Assembly: GCA_964368965.1 (NCBI GenBank) | Contig: CAYJDR010000012.1 | Location: 1 to 54,657, forward strand | Direction of reading: 5' to 3' | DNA length: 54,657 nt | From: CAYJDR01 sp964368965 | Lineage (GTDB): Bacteria > Chrysiogenota > Deferribacteres > Deferribacterales > Mucispirillaceae | Shown: piece after piece, positions 45,053-53,606 of the stretch | Numbering within the stretch: the first letter of the stretch is position 1 | Layout: each line of letters opens with the position of its first letter | Position numbers and translations under genes: made by a program | The notes under the pieces: model-generated | Seen by the model: the letters and a program-made list of their open reading frames with translations, nothing else | What the model was told of the DNA's origin: nothing | Databases searched by the model: none

Positions 45053-45064
45053 GCAGAATTATAC
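45042..45064. promoter_or_regulatory. Palindromic operator overlapping the -35 box
   Basis: A perfect inverted repeat with 9-bp arms (GTATAATTC at 45042-45050 and GAATTATAC at 45056-45064) around a 5-nt centre, covering the -35 box of the response-regulator promoter. It could bind a repressor. Read as RNA on the plus strand it precedes a T-rich stretch, but no plus-strand gene ends here. Confidence 0.55.
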
Positions 45065-45115
45065 ATTTTCTTTAATATCTTTATATGCTAACAAAATTAT
45101 GTGCAAAATATGGCT

Positions 45116-45760
45116 TTAAAGCGATTTCAACACTTTAATCGGCTCTGCATAATCTTCAGCTGCAAAAATATAGCTACCAGCGACAGCAGATGTCATGCCG
45201 CAATCAGCCAATTTTTTTACAGTTTTGTCATTTACGCCACCGTCAACTTGTATGATAATATCTTTACCAGCGCTATCAATCATGTTTTTCAGCTTCTTGA
45301 TTTTATCAAATGAATTTTCAATCAACTTCTGCGCAGGGAAGCCAGGGTTAACAGACATGATAAGCACCATATCTAAATCGTCCAGCAAATTTTCAACCGC
45401 ATTTATAGGTGTAGCTGGGTTAAGTGAAACACCTGCTTTCAACCCTAATGATTTTATATAGCTGATAGTGCGGTGCAAGTGGATGTCTGACTCAGCATGC
45501 ACTGTGATAATATCAGCACCAGCATCGGCAAAATCGGCAATATATTGTGATGGATTTTCAATCATCAAATGAACATCGAAAGGTATCGAAGTGTGCTTTC
45601 TAATAGCTTTCACAATAGGTGCACCAAAAGTGATGTTTGGCACAAAGTGGCCATCCATGATGTCAAGGTGTAGCCAGTCGCTACCAGCAGCTGTGACAGC
45701 TTTAATGTCACGTTCTAGGTTAGAAAAATCAGCGCTTAAAATCGACGCAGAAACAATCAT
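45116..45760 (-). CDS. rpe: Ribulose-phosphate 3-epimerase
   Basis: 214-residue TIM-barrel enzyme that interconverts ribulose-5-P and xylulose-5-P in the pentose phosphate pathway. Motifs: SASILSADFSNLERDI, WLHLDIMDGHFVPNITFG (His/Asp metal ligands), FDVHLMIENP, VLIMSVNPGFPAQKLI and IIQVDGGVNDKTV. The AAGGAAG site fits the ATG. Full length. The gap to the response-regulator gene shows no separate terminator. Confidence 0.96.
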   Translation of the reverse strand: MIVSASILSADFSNLERDIKAVTAAGSDWLHLDIMDGHFVPNITFGAPIVKAIRKHTSIPFDVHLMIENPSQYIADFADAGADIITVHAESDIHLHRTISYIKSLGLKAGVSLNPATPINAVENLLDDLDMVLIMSVNPGFPAQKLIENSFDKIKKLKNMIDSAGKDIIIQVDGGVNDKTVKKLADCGMTSAVAGSYIFAAEDYAEPIKVLKSL

Positions 45761-45955
45761 AAATAATACTTCCTTTAACTCAAATTATATCTCTACACAA
45801 TTGTTATAAACTATTTTATTTCTTTCTACAAGCAAAATGAATGCATTTTTTAATTATTTAACGCAAACTTCATAACTATTTTATAACACTGGAAAACATA
45901 CACAATCTATCCGATATTTCTTTACATTTAGATTATGACATGTTATTGATTATCC

Positions 45956-46960
45956 ATGATTAATTACAGACGATTACTATTAATACTTGTGTTCATATTG
46001 ACTTTCAGCATGAACGCCTATGCACAAAATAAATATTTTAACAACAAAGATGTTGACGCATATATAAAATCAGTTTCAAAAGAGTATAAGATACCAGAAA
46101 AAAAGCTACGCGCATATTTTGATGATGCAAAATATATCAAAAACTCTATAACACTGATGGACAAACCTGCTGAAACTTTCTCATGGAAGCAATATCTTGA
46201 GCGTGTTTTATCGCAAGCACGTATTGATGCTGGTGCGCTATATTACCGCAAATACAACAGGGATATGCAAAACGCATCTAAAAAGTATGGTGTGCCACCA
46301 CATATCATCGCTGGTGTTATAGGTATCGAGACAACCTATGGAAAAGCGCCGCTAAGGTACCGCGCATTTGATGTGCTGGCAACGCTTGCGTTCCACTACC
46401 CTAGGCGTGCGAAATATTTTAAAAGCGAGCTTACAGCGTTGATAGTTTATGCTGAAAAAACTAAAACTAATCCGTTTTCATATAAATCATCATATGCTGG
46501 TGCGATAGGTATACCTCAGTTTATGCCTAGCAACGTGAAAGCATACGCTGTTACGGCCACTAACAAAAAACCTGATATTGTATCATCGCATGCTGATGCT
46601 ATCCATAGCGTTGCAAATTATTTGAAAAGGCACGGATGGAAAACTGGCGAGCCTGTACTTGTGAAAGTTAGAGTAAAAGGCAATACATACAAAAAGATAT
46701 TCTCTGAAAAACCATGTAGCACTACGCATCGCACAGTTACAGAGCTTAAAAAAATGGGCATAGTGTTCCCAACGTCTATAAAAGTGCCACCAAAAGCAAA
46801 AGGCGCATTAACAGAACTTGATGGTGATTTCTACATCACGTTTACAAACTTTTGCTCAATCATGCGCTATAACCCTAGCCCGAAGTACGCTATGTCTGTT
46901 ACAAAGCTTGGGTTATACTTAATTAGTGCTGAACAAAAGCTTAAAAAATCTCGTGGCTAA
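45956..46960 (+). CDS. mltB: Membrane-bound-type lytic murein transglycosylase MltB
   Basis: 334 residues, SLT_2 family. Signal peptide 1-23 (…FSMNAYAQ|N) without a lipobox, so probably periplasmic soluble rather than a lipoprotein. The catalytic Glu is in IAGVIGIETTYGKAPLRYRAFD (about 120-140); SYAGAIGIPQFMPSNVKAYA and SVANYLKRHGWKTGEP are family motifs. It cleaves the MurNAc-GlcNAc bond to give anhydro ends. No good ribosome site is visible. A weak promoter (TTTACA-N17-TATTGA at 45921) lies upstream. Ends in a 4-nt convergent overlap with the TenI-like gene. Confidence 0.93.
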   Translation: MINYRRLLLILVFILTFSMNAYAQNKYFNNKDVDAYIKSVSKEYKIPEKKLRAYFDDAKYIKNSITLMDKPAETFSWKQYLERVLSQARIDAGALYYRKYNRDMQNASKKYGVPPHIIAGVIGIETTYGKAPLRYRAFDVLATLAFHYPRRAKYFKSELTALIVYAEKTKTNPFSYKSSYAGAIGIPQFMPSNVKAYAVTATNKKPDIVSSHADAIHSVANYLKRHGWKTGEPVLVKVRVKGNTYKKIFSEKPCSTTHRTVTELKKMGIVFPTSIKVPPKAKGALTELDGDFYITFTNFCSIMRYNPSPKYAMSVTKLGLYLISAEQKLKKSRG

Positions 46961-47472
46961 TCTATAAACATCTTTATGCCAGCAATACCTGCATAGTTAA
47001 GTTTAGCCACATCTTCCACCACATCAAAAGTCATTCCGCCAAGCGCATAAACATTTTTGCACGGCGCTTCTATCAACCCTAGTGGAGTTGGGGTGTAGCC
47101 AACCTTTTCAGTCGGAAGCAATGGGCTAAGCGTAATATAGTCAGCCGTTGACTGCTTGCACTCCTCGACACTATGGGCAGAGTAGCCAATTTGCAAATGA
47201 GGATATGCCTTTTTAACAACATCGCAAGGCATTGAATTGCTCGATAAATGCACACCATCATAACATAACGCTGTGGCTATATCTGCACGTTCTGACAGCA
47301 TTAATGGCTTAGCAATATTTTTTTTCAAGTCACTAGCCAATTGATAAATCATTGAAGCATCAACGTTTTTAATCCTAAACCATATCATGTCGCATTTTGT
47401 AATGCTCCGCTTAGCGATGTTGATATAGTCGCTTTTAAACGTATCATAATCGAGTATAAACATTGTTTTCAT
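46957..47472 (-). CDS. ThiE/TenI-like thiamine phosphate synthase superfamily protein
   Basis: 171 residues from MKTMFILDYD (47472); the longer open frame upstream is AT-rich and lacks family character. Superfamily motifs: IWFRIKN (like the R.K phosphate/pyrophosphate contact), LMLSERADIATALCYDGVHLSS, GYSAHSVEE, TLSPLLPTEKVGYTPTPLG and YALGGMTF. The ND pair of true ThiE (INDR) is replaced by SE, closer to TenI-type proteins. No other thi gene is nearby. Function uncertain. Confidence 0.75.
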   Translation of the reverse strand: MKTMFILDYDTFKSDYINIAKRSITKCDMIWFRIKNVDASMIYQLASDLKKNIAKPLMLSERADIATALCYDGVHLSSNSMPCDVVKKAYPHLQIGYSAHSVEECKQSTADYITLSPLLPTEKVGYTPTPLGLIEAPCKNVYALGGMTFDVVEDVAKLNYAGIAGIKMFID

Positions 47473-47574
47473 AGTGTTAGTATATCGCAATATGTTTGAT
47501 TGAACAAGTTTTAAGTATTTTATGCATTTATATTTTATATTGAAATCTATAAAAATAATATTTATAGTGTGCGA

Positions 47575-48747
47575 ATGAACATAAACAACAAACAATTAAC
47601 ATACATTGTGATACTCGCAGGCATGGGCTCACTCATCACTTTTATGGGCGTCGGCAGGTTCACATATACGGCATTAGTTGAACCTATGATATCGAACGGG
47701 CTTAGTAAAAATAGCTCAGGCATAATTGCAAGCGCAAACTATTTAGGCTATTTAATTGGCTCGCTACTTACACTCTTTATGAAAGGCTCACGCATAAGGT
47801 ATATAGGGTTTACAACAGCACTCATCACAAGCATCTTAACAACTGCATTAATGGGTGCGACAAACTCAGAACAAGCATGGATATTCATTCGCCTCATCTC
47901 TGGCATATCATCAGGTGTAGGGTTTGTGTTTTGCTCTGCAATGGTGTTCGATATACTCAAATCTATCAACAGCATACAATATGCTACATTATTATATAGT
48001 GGTGTAGGCATTGGCATAGTCATTAGCGGCTCGCTTACGCCAGCTGTATATATGCACTCAAACATTAGTTATGCATGGTTTGCAATAGCGATTGTCTGCG
48101 TCCCGCTTGCAATATTTGCTATTAAAACATTTAGCATACAAAATAAAATCGGCACACAAAAAACTAGCGACCAACAACCATCAGCAAGCAACAAGCGTGA
48201 ATATATTAAGGTAATTACAGTTTATTTCTTAGAGGGGCTAGGCTATATCATCTATGCTACATATATCATAGCGCTTGTGAAACAAGAAACAGCATCAGCA
48301 TTTGCAGCAAATATTGCGTGGGTGATATGCGGGTTAACTGGCATGTTTTCGGTGCCTATTATCAGAAATGTAGTAACTAGGATAGGTATTAAACGTGCGA
48401 TATTTAGTGCATTCATAGTTCAATCAATAGGTGTATTATTGCCCGCTATTTCAACAAACCTAACGATAATTGCAATTAGTGGTGTGATGTTCGGTATGAC
48501 ATTTATGAGCCTCTCAATACTATGCATGCAACACGGCTCAGAAGTAAGTGGACGCACAACTGCTGTGACATTTGGAACAATGACAACAATCTACAGTATC
48601 GGCCAAATCATAGGCCCAATCATCGCAAGCATATTGGCAGACAAAACAGATAGTTTCAACATATCATTTATCTTGTCTGCGACAGTACTATTCATCGCTG
48701 GCATGTTATACTTAACAGATATAAAAACGTCGCAAAATCACGGTTGA
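47575..48747 (+). CDS. MFS transporter, YbfB/YjiJ-like
   Basis: 390 residues with about twelve membrane helices. N-terminal MGVGRFTYTALVEPMI and IIASANYLGYLIGSLL match the YbfB/YjiJ (DUF1228) branch; the central loop has short polar residues (around SDQQPSASNKREY). The ATG at 47575 is chosen over a GTG two codons earlier; neither has a ribosome site. Substrate unknown. Divergent from the TenI-like gene and convergent by 10 nt with the small membrane protein. Confidence 0.85.
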   Translation: MNINNKQLTYIVILAGMGSLITFMGVGRFTYTALVEPMISNGLSKNSSGIIASANYLGYLIGSLLTLFMKGSRIRYIGFTTALITSILTTALMGATNSEQAWIFIRLISGISSGVGFVFCSAMVFDILKSINSIQYATLLYSGVGIGIVISGSLTPAVYMHSNISYAWFAIAIVCVPLAIFAIKTFSIQNKIGTQKTSDQQPSASNKREYIKVITVYFLEGLGYIIYATYIIALVKQETASAFAANIAWVICGLTGMFSVPIIRNVVTRIGIKRAIFSAFIVQSIGVLLPAISTNLTIIAISGVMFGMTFMSLSILCMQHGSEVSGRTTAVTFGTMTTIYSIGQIIGPIIASILADKTDSFNISFILSATVLFIAGMLYLTDIKTSQNHG

Positions 48748-48926
48748 CCGTCATAATCACGCATTTTTGGCATATGTACAGGGTTATCACTCTCGTGGTA
48801 TTTCAACGGCCTTTCACGCTTTGGATAACCGCCATCTGCCCCTTCAATATCCTTTAAAAACGAGGACTTTAAACCAATAAGCAACGCTGCACCAATAGAA
48901 CCTATTGCACCCACTAACTCTTCCAT
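48738..48926 (-). CDS. Small single-pass membrane protein (62 aa)
   Basis: Starts MEELVGAIGSIGAALLIGL at 48926 after the strong site GAGAGGTG, which rules out the ATG 12 codons earlier. One N-terminal helix (about 4-20) then a charged tail ending HMPKMRDYDGQP. Unrecognised. The good ribosome site and non-shadow location (its 3' end overlaps the MFS gene by only 10 nt) make it a likely real gene. Confidence 0.6.
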   Translation of the reverse strand: MEELVGAIGSIGAALLIGLKSSFLKDIEGADGGYPKRERPLKYHESDNPVHMPKMRDYDGQP

Positions 48927-49249
48927 AAAAGCACCTCTCTTAATAAACCATACACTATACATATTATAATAAATATATTATTTTTCAATAGATTTATTCA
49001 AATAAATATTTTATTATTTACTAATAGTAATTTATGAAGTTATCAACATATACCGAAAATCCTCCCTTAAATATTAGTAACTTTTAATGAAAAATAGTTC
49101 ACTATAAATTTCAACATTGATAAATAAACACAAATTGAACCAAGATACACTTCAGTCAAAATGCCTAAATTTTAAGCACATCTCCTAAAGACATTGATAC
49201 TAATAGAAAATCGTTGTTGATAACATGTTGGAAAGTTTTTAATAAGTTG
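48927..49249. other. AT-rich intergenic region
   Basis: About 320 nt without a credible reading frame. It must hold the promoter of the small protein in its left end. Two oppositely oriented TTATCAACA sequences (49040-49048 and, inverted, 49215-49223) resemble weak DnaA boxes, but two copies with a non-consensus base do not make an origin. Nothing else recognised. Confidence 0.4.
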
Positions 49250-49281
49250 TAAAAGAAAGTGCAACCCGTTTTGGATTGCAC
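49250..49281 (-). terminator. Terminator of the gntR–slipin unit
   Basis: Minus-strand GTGCAATCC (49281-49273), a 5-nt loop, GGGTTGCAC (49267-49259; 9 bp with one G-U), then TTTCTTTT. Confidence 0.85.
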
Positions 49282-49287
49282 TGTTGC

Positions 49288-50166
49288 TTACTTTGTTTTG
49301 TTTAATGAGTTTATATTTTCAAGGATATTTGTGATGGAACTTGGCACAACAATCATCCCACCATTATTTTTAACACTATCACATATCATGCTTAGTGAGC
49401 GAAGCTGTAATGCAATGTTGTTATCGCCATATATTTCTGATACTTTGACGAACATTTCAGATATGTCGTTCTCTGCTTCAGCAAGCGTAATTCTAGCATT
49501 GCGTTCGCGTTCTGCTTGTGCTTCTCGGCTCATTGCATCTTGCAGTTCTTGTGGGATAATTATGTCACGTATTTCTACAGATACTACAGTAATGCCCCAG
49601 CTTTCAGTTTTGTGGTCGATTATTTCTTGCAGTTCTTTATCTAGTTTTTCACGCTGTGTAAGTATTTCTGCAAGTGTTGTTCGCCCTATCACATCACGCA
49701 TAGTTGTTTGTGCTGCCCAAGAAACAGCAAGCGGATAATCTGCCACTTCAATCGTTGCTTTTTTCGGATCCCACACCATCCAAAACAGAACTGCATCAAC
49801 ATTAATAGGCACGGCATCTGCAGTAAGTGTTTGCTCTGCCATGAATGGAGTAGTCATAACACGCTGGTCAATGCGAGCAGTAACAGACTCAATAATCGGC
49901 ATTGTAAAATATAACCCTGGTCCTGAAACATGGTGAAATTTCCCTAGCCTAAGTATTACAACTTTTTCCCACTCAAGCGCTATATGGCAAGATGTAGAAA
50001 CAAGAAAACCAACAATAACCGCCAATATGATATGCAATATGCTTAAGTTATTTATAAATGGCAATAATGTCGCGCCTGCTGATAATACAAATAGTGTTAC
50101 TGCAAATATATAAGCACCCTTTCTTGAAGCGCTGTGGTCTGCGCCTGTGAAACTAATATTAGCCAT
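49288..50166 (-). CDS. SPFH/Band 7 slipin (stomatin-like protein)
   Basis: 292 residues. Two hydrophobic stretches at the N-terminus (about 18-38 and 42-62) are followed by the slipin signature EWEKVVILRLGKFHHVSGPGLYFTMPIIE and DQRVMTTPFMAEQTLTADAVPINVDAVLFW. A coiled-coil region holds EAQAERERNARITLAEAE. Forms membrane microdomain scaffolds. Encoded 2 nt after the GntR-type regulator. Usually slipins pair with a NfeD protease; none is seen here. Confidence 0.92.
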   Translation of the reverse strand: MANISFTGADHSASRKGAYIFAVTLFVLSAGATLLPFINNLSILHIILAVIVGFLVSTSCHIALEWEKVVILRLGKFHHVSGPGLYFTMPIIESVTARIDQRVMTTPFMAEQTLTADAVPINVDAVLFWMVWDPKKATIEVADYPLAVSWAAQTTMRDVIGRTTLAEILTQREKLDKELQEIIDHKTESWGITVVSVEIRDIIIPQELQDAMSREAQAERERNARITLAEAENDISEMFVKVSEIYGDNNIALQLRSLSMICDSVKNNGGMIVVPSSITNILENINSLNKTK

Positions 50167-50168
50167 AG

Positions 50169-50537
50169 TTACCCCTTTAAACGTTGTTTAACAACGCTTT
50201 CTATATCTTTTATAGTAAAGCCTGCTTCAAACGCTTTATTAACAAATTCATCTGTGAGTGATTTTAGCATATTGATAGAGTCATTATGTGGAGTTTTTCG
50301 CTCAGCGACGAATGTGCCTCTGCCACGTAGGCTAGTGATATAGCTTTCACGTTCAAGTTCAGCATACACTTTACTAACGGTATTATAATTGATAGATAAA
50401 ATAACGGCAAGCTCACGCACAGTAGGAAGCTGGCTGCCTACTTGAAACTTGCCAGACATGATCATATGTATAAGTCCGTTTTTTACTTGCAACCATATTG
50501 GTATGCCTGAGCTTTCATCAATCTTAAAAAATTCCAC
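50169..50537 (-). CDS. GntR-family (YtrA-type) transcription regulator
   Basis: 122 residues from a GTG at 50537 (AAGGA 8 nt upstream), giving MEFFKIDESSGIPIWLQVKNG, the standard YtrA opening. The winged helix includes GSQLPTVRELAVILSINYNTVSKVYAELERESYI and LRGRGTFVAE; a short C-terminal helix pair follows with no effector domain. An open frame reaches 44 codons further upstream, but that part overlaps the molybdoenzyme gene and encodes a hairpin. Operon with the slipin gene, which it probably controls. Confidence 0.85.
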   Translation of the reverse strand: MEFFKIDESSGIPIWLQVKNGLIHMIMSGKFQVGSQLPTVRELAVILSINYNTVSKVYAELERESYITSLRGRGTFVAERKTPHNDSINMLKSLTDEFVNKAFEAGFTIKDIESVVKQRLKG

Positions 50538-50610
50538 GCTACCATCCTTCAAAGGTAATAACGTAACTATACTATCACGCTCATCTTTTTGCAAGTTATT
50601 ATATTGAAAT

Positions 50611-50637
50611 AGAGGGCCACCAAAACGGCAACCCTCT
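50611..50637 (-). terminator. Strong hairpin after the molybdoenzyme gene
   Basis: On the minus strand AGAGGGTTGCC, a GTTTT loop, then GGTGGCCCTCT: 11 pairs with three G-U. The following sequence ATTTCAATATAA has only a weak T-tract, so it is either an inefficient terminator or an mRNA 3' stabilising stem. Confidence 0.6.
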
Positions 50638-50644
50638 ATTTGCT

Positions 50645-52912
50645 TTATACTTTCCGAACTTGGCATAAGCCTTCTTTATATGGAGGGAATGCGCTTATAG
50701 GGTCAAAATCACGTGGTATGAGCTCATTTATATCTGCACTTGCCCAACCATGCACCATATCTATTGTATCTGGCCTAACCATATTAGTTATTGATGCTTT
50801 CGCTTTCAGTTCTCCAAACTGTGTTGATAATATAATATCATCACCATCTTTTATTCCTCGTTCATCTGCGGCTATTTTGCTAATACCGCAAATTGGATCT
50901 GGCATAAGTTCGCGCAACCAAGGAATGTCTCTTTGCTTACTATGCGTGTACATAGGAACGCGACTACCAGCATTCATAATCAAAGGATATTCTTTAGCAA
51001 TTTCTGGTGTTGACACAGGGCTTTGCGCAGGCTCTACATATATTGGCAATGGGTTAAAACCGTATTTACGTAATATTTCTGATGTAAATTCAACTTTTGT
51101 TGTAGGCGATGAAAAGCCTTTTTTACCGTCGACTCTACACAATCCTAGTTCATACTTTTTAAATTTAGGTTTATCTTTCATAGGCACTTTCACAGGGTTA
51201 GGACTTGCTGCTCTCAAGTCTTCTAATGTAACACCTATATCTAAGTTTTTAAGTATATCACGCATACATTCTTCTTCCGATTTTGGTCCACCACCCCAAA
51301 ACTTATCGCCCATCCCAAGTGCTGTTCCAAGATCGCAACAAATACGATAATCTGAACGAGACTCACCCATAGACTCAACAATAGGCTCACGCAAGAAAAA
51401 CGATCTGCCAAAAATAGTCAGCGGAGCCATACGCTCAAACATCGTATTTACAGGCAATAATATATCGCAATGATCATGCGTCCATGGACGGTATGATATA
51501 TCACACGCAACTGATAGCTCAGCATCTGCAAACGCTTTTTGATATAAGTGTGTTTGTGGCCACATCATAGCGTTACCGCCGAACATCACAATTGCTTTAA
51601 TTGCACCAGTTTCAACATACTCTGGCATCATATTCAGTTGTACGCTTCCTTGCTGGTCTGTATCTGCCCACACTGGAAAGTATTTACGGTCAACACGCAA
51701 GTGGTCAAGCTTAGGCAACAAATCTTTAGCGCCAGAAAACGTCATTGAGCCCCACCACTCATCTTTATCCATAAATGGTTCATCTGTTATCCCAAAACCT
51801 CCAGGAACATCTAAGCTACCAGTTAATGGTATCAGTAATTGCATTGCTCTATAGGTATTCACTCCGTTTTTATGGTGTGGAAATGCTGCAGCAGAGCTAA
51901 AAGTAATCGGTGCACCCTGCTCTACTAATATATCACATGCTTTTTGAATTACAGATACATCAACGCCACAAATTTCTGCTGTGCGCTCAATTGTAAACTC
52001 TTTCACGTACTCTTTATATTCATCAAACCCATGTGCCCAATCTCTGATAAAGTCTTTATCGTAAGCATTATTTTGTATCAAGTGGTTACCGAAACATAAA
52101 GCTAATGCGCCATCTGTCCCTGGTCTAAGCTGGATGTGTAAATCTGCAAGCGCTGTAACTGTTGGCGTAACACGTGGATCGATTACAATATATTTACAGT
52201 TCCCATTTGATGCTTGCTTAGCTTTTATAAGCCTATCCATTATGAAGGCGCCACTCCATGCTTTGTTTGTGCCCCAAAAGATTGCAACTTTTGTATGCTT
52301 TGGGTTTGGCATCCCTCCAGTTGCGTTACTAGTTGCCACAAACCACTCTGGGCCATAAATAAGTTTACGTGATAGTTCTGTTGCTTTAAAACATGTTGAG
52401 CTTTCTGTGCCCATATTAGGCGAACCAAAATTAAACGCTAAACGCTGAACTGCTGAGCGTGGCTCTTTTGGGTCACCAGTAAAAAACATAACTTTTTCAG
52501 CACCTTCACGTGCTTTAATTTCGTTAAGCTTATCTGCTATTGTTTTTAGTGCTTCATCCCATGAAATACGCTCCCACTTTGGATCAGGCGAACCTTTTGG
52601 CGTAGTTCTTTTTTGAGGGTATAACAATCTGTGTGGGTCATACATCTCTTGGATAGATGCAACACCTTTTGAACATAAATTACTATTTGGATAGCCGTCG
52701 CGATATTCAATCGACATTATTTTGCCCTCTTTCACAACAGCTTTTATACCACAATGAGGGCCGTGGTTACACATCATGCAATGTGAGTATTTTATTTCTG
52801 ATGGTGTATCACTTGCGGCAAGCGCTTCCCATTCTGGATTTATATATATTGCACTACTAGCGCCAATGCCAGCGGCAGTTGCTTTTAAAAAGTTTCTTCT
52901 TGATATTTTCAT
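50645..52912 (-). CDS. Tat-exported molybdopterin oxidoreductase, catalytic subunit
   Basis: 755 residues from the ATG at 52912 (AGGAG upstream). Twin-arginine signal SRRNFLKATAAG at residues 4-15. 4Fe-4S ligands C45, C48, C54 and C80 with an unusual CX2CX5C spacing (family norm CX2-3CX3C). Probable Mo ligand C174 in ESSTCFKATEL. Later motifs include VIDPRVTPTVTALADLHIQLRPGTDGALALC and the C-terminal dinucleotide-binding domain ending RDFDPISAFPPYKEGLCQVRKV. Periplasmic DMSO-reductase-family enzyme, nearest in layout to thiosulfate/polysulfide reductases (PhsA/PsrA); the real substrate is not decided by sequence. Confidence 0.85.
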   Translation of the reverse strand: MKISRRNFLKATAAGIGASSAIYINPEWEALAASDTPSEIKYSHCMMCNHGPHCGIKAVVKEGKIMSIEYRDGYPNSNLCSKGVASIQEMYDPHRLLYPQKRTTPKGSPDPKWERISWDEALKTIADKLNEIKAREGAEKVMFFTGDPKEPRSAVQRLAFNFGSPNMGTESSTCFKATELSRKLIYGPEWFVATSNATGGMPNPKHTKVAIFWGTNKAWSGAFIMDRLIKAKQASNGNCKYIVIDPRVTPTVTALADLHIQLRPGTDGALALCFGNHLIQNNAYDKDFIRDWAHGFDEYKEYVKEFTIERTAEICGVDVSVIQKACDILVEQGAPITFSSAAAFPHHKNGVNTYRAMQLLIPLTGSLDVPGGFGITDEPFMDKDEWWGSMTFSGAKDLLPKLDHLRVDRKYFPVWADTDQQGSVQLNMMPEYVETGAIKAIVMFGGNAMMWPQTHLYQKAFADAELSVACDISYRPWTHDHCDILLPVNTMFERMAPLTIFGRSFFLREPIVESMGESRSDYRICCDLGTALGMGDKFWGGGPKSEEECMRDILKNLDIGVTLEDLRAASPNPVKVPMKDKPKFKKYELGLCRVDGKKGFSSPTTKVEFTSEILRKYGFNPLPIYVEPAQSPVSTPEIAKEYPLIMNAGSRVPMYTHSKQRDIPWLRELMPDPICGISKIAADERGIKDGDDIILSTQFGELKAKASITNMVRPDTIDMVHGWASADINELIPRDFDPISAFPPYKEGLCQVRKV

Positions 52913-52913
52913 A

Positions 52914-53606
52914 TTATTTCTCCTGTCTATTATGAATAAACTCGTTATGTTCAACCTCTTTCAGCCATAACGGGTGGTGGTTTTTCGCATACTTTCTGCT
53001 AACAACTCCGAAAATTATACCTCGCATACTTTCCCTAGAATCAGGATGTATCAAACCTAAAAATGCATGACCAAGCACAATTGCACCAAGTAACAAAGCA
53101 CAGCCACCATGGATAGCCTTAGCCATTAAGAACGTATCATGCGAAAAACTATCAGCAAAAAACATAATCCAACCAGTTGCAACTAAAGTTAAAAAGCCAA
53201 CTATTTGCAACCAAGAATTTATCTTTTCACCACCATTAAAGCGCCCTTGCGGGATATCATGTCGATATCTGCCATTAAAAAGCGATTTAGGAAAACTCGC
53301 AACAAAGCGCTTGTCGTCATTTGTGAACGTTGATATATCTTTTATCCAACGTGCAAAATTATTAAACGAAAATAACACTAATATTGTAACAGGAACAACA
53401 GTCAAAAACGCTCCACATATGATATGTATCTTGCCAAAAGCCTTTAATCCTTCATTACCAACCAATACGGAAAAACTATGAAACACTAGCGCTGAACCAG
53501 TTATCAAGAGAATAACAAAAGGAATAACATAAAGCCAATGCGCAAGACGAGATGCTAAGCTAAACCTAACAATCATATCCTTATCCTTATCATTTTTCAT
53601 CGTCAT
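52914..53606 (-). CDS. Cytochrome b membrane subunit (FdnI/formate dehydrogenase gamma type)
   Basis: 230 residues from MTMKNDKDKD (53606; AGGAG 6 nt upstream). Four membrane helices; heme-ligand histidines expected in SLASRLAHWLYVIPF, GKIHIICGAF, AIHGGCALLL and LGHAFLGLIHPDSRESM. It resembles the b556 subunit of formate dehydrogenase and thiosulfate reductase and should exchange electrons between the quinone pool and the FeS subunit. It overlaps the FeS gene by 17 nt and ends 1 nt before the Mo-subunit start. Confidence 0.88.
   Translation of the reverse strand: MTMKNDKDKDMIVRFSLASRLAHWLYVIPFVILLITGSALVFHSFSVLVGNEGLKAFGKIHIICGAFLTVVPVTILVLFSFNNFARWIKDISTFTNDDKRFVASFPKSLFNGRYRHDIPQGRFNGGEKINSWLQIVGFLTLVATGWIMFFADSFSHDTFLMAKAIHGGCALLLGAIVLGHAFLGLIHPDSRESMRGIIFGVVSRKYAKNHHPLWLKEVEHNEFIHNRQEK

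Noticed and set aside
49040..49223. Possible replication origin from two TTATCAACA sequences
   Set aside because: Only two, both with a non-consensus base, no dnaA/dnaN nearby and no further boxes.
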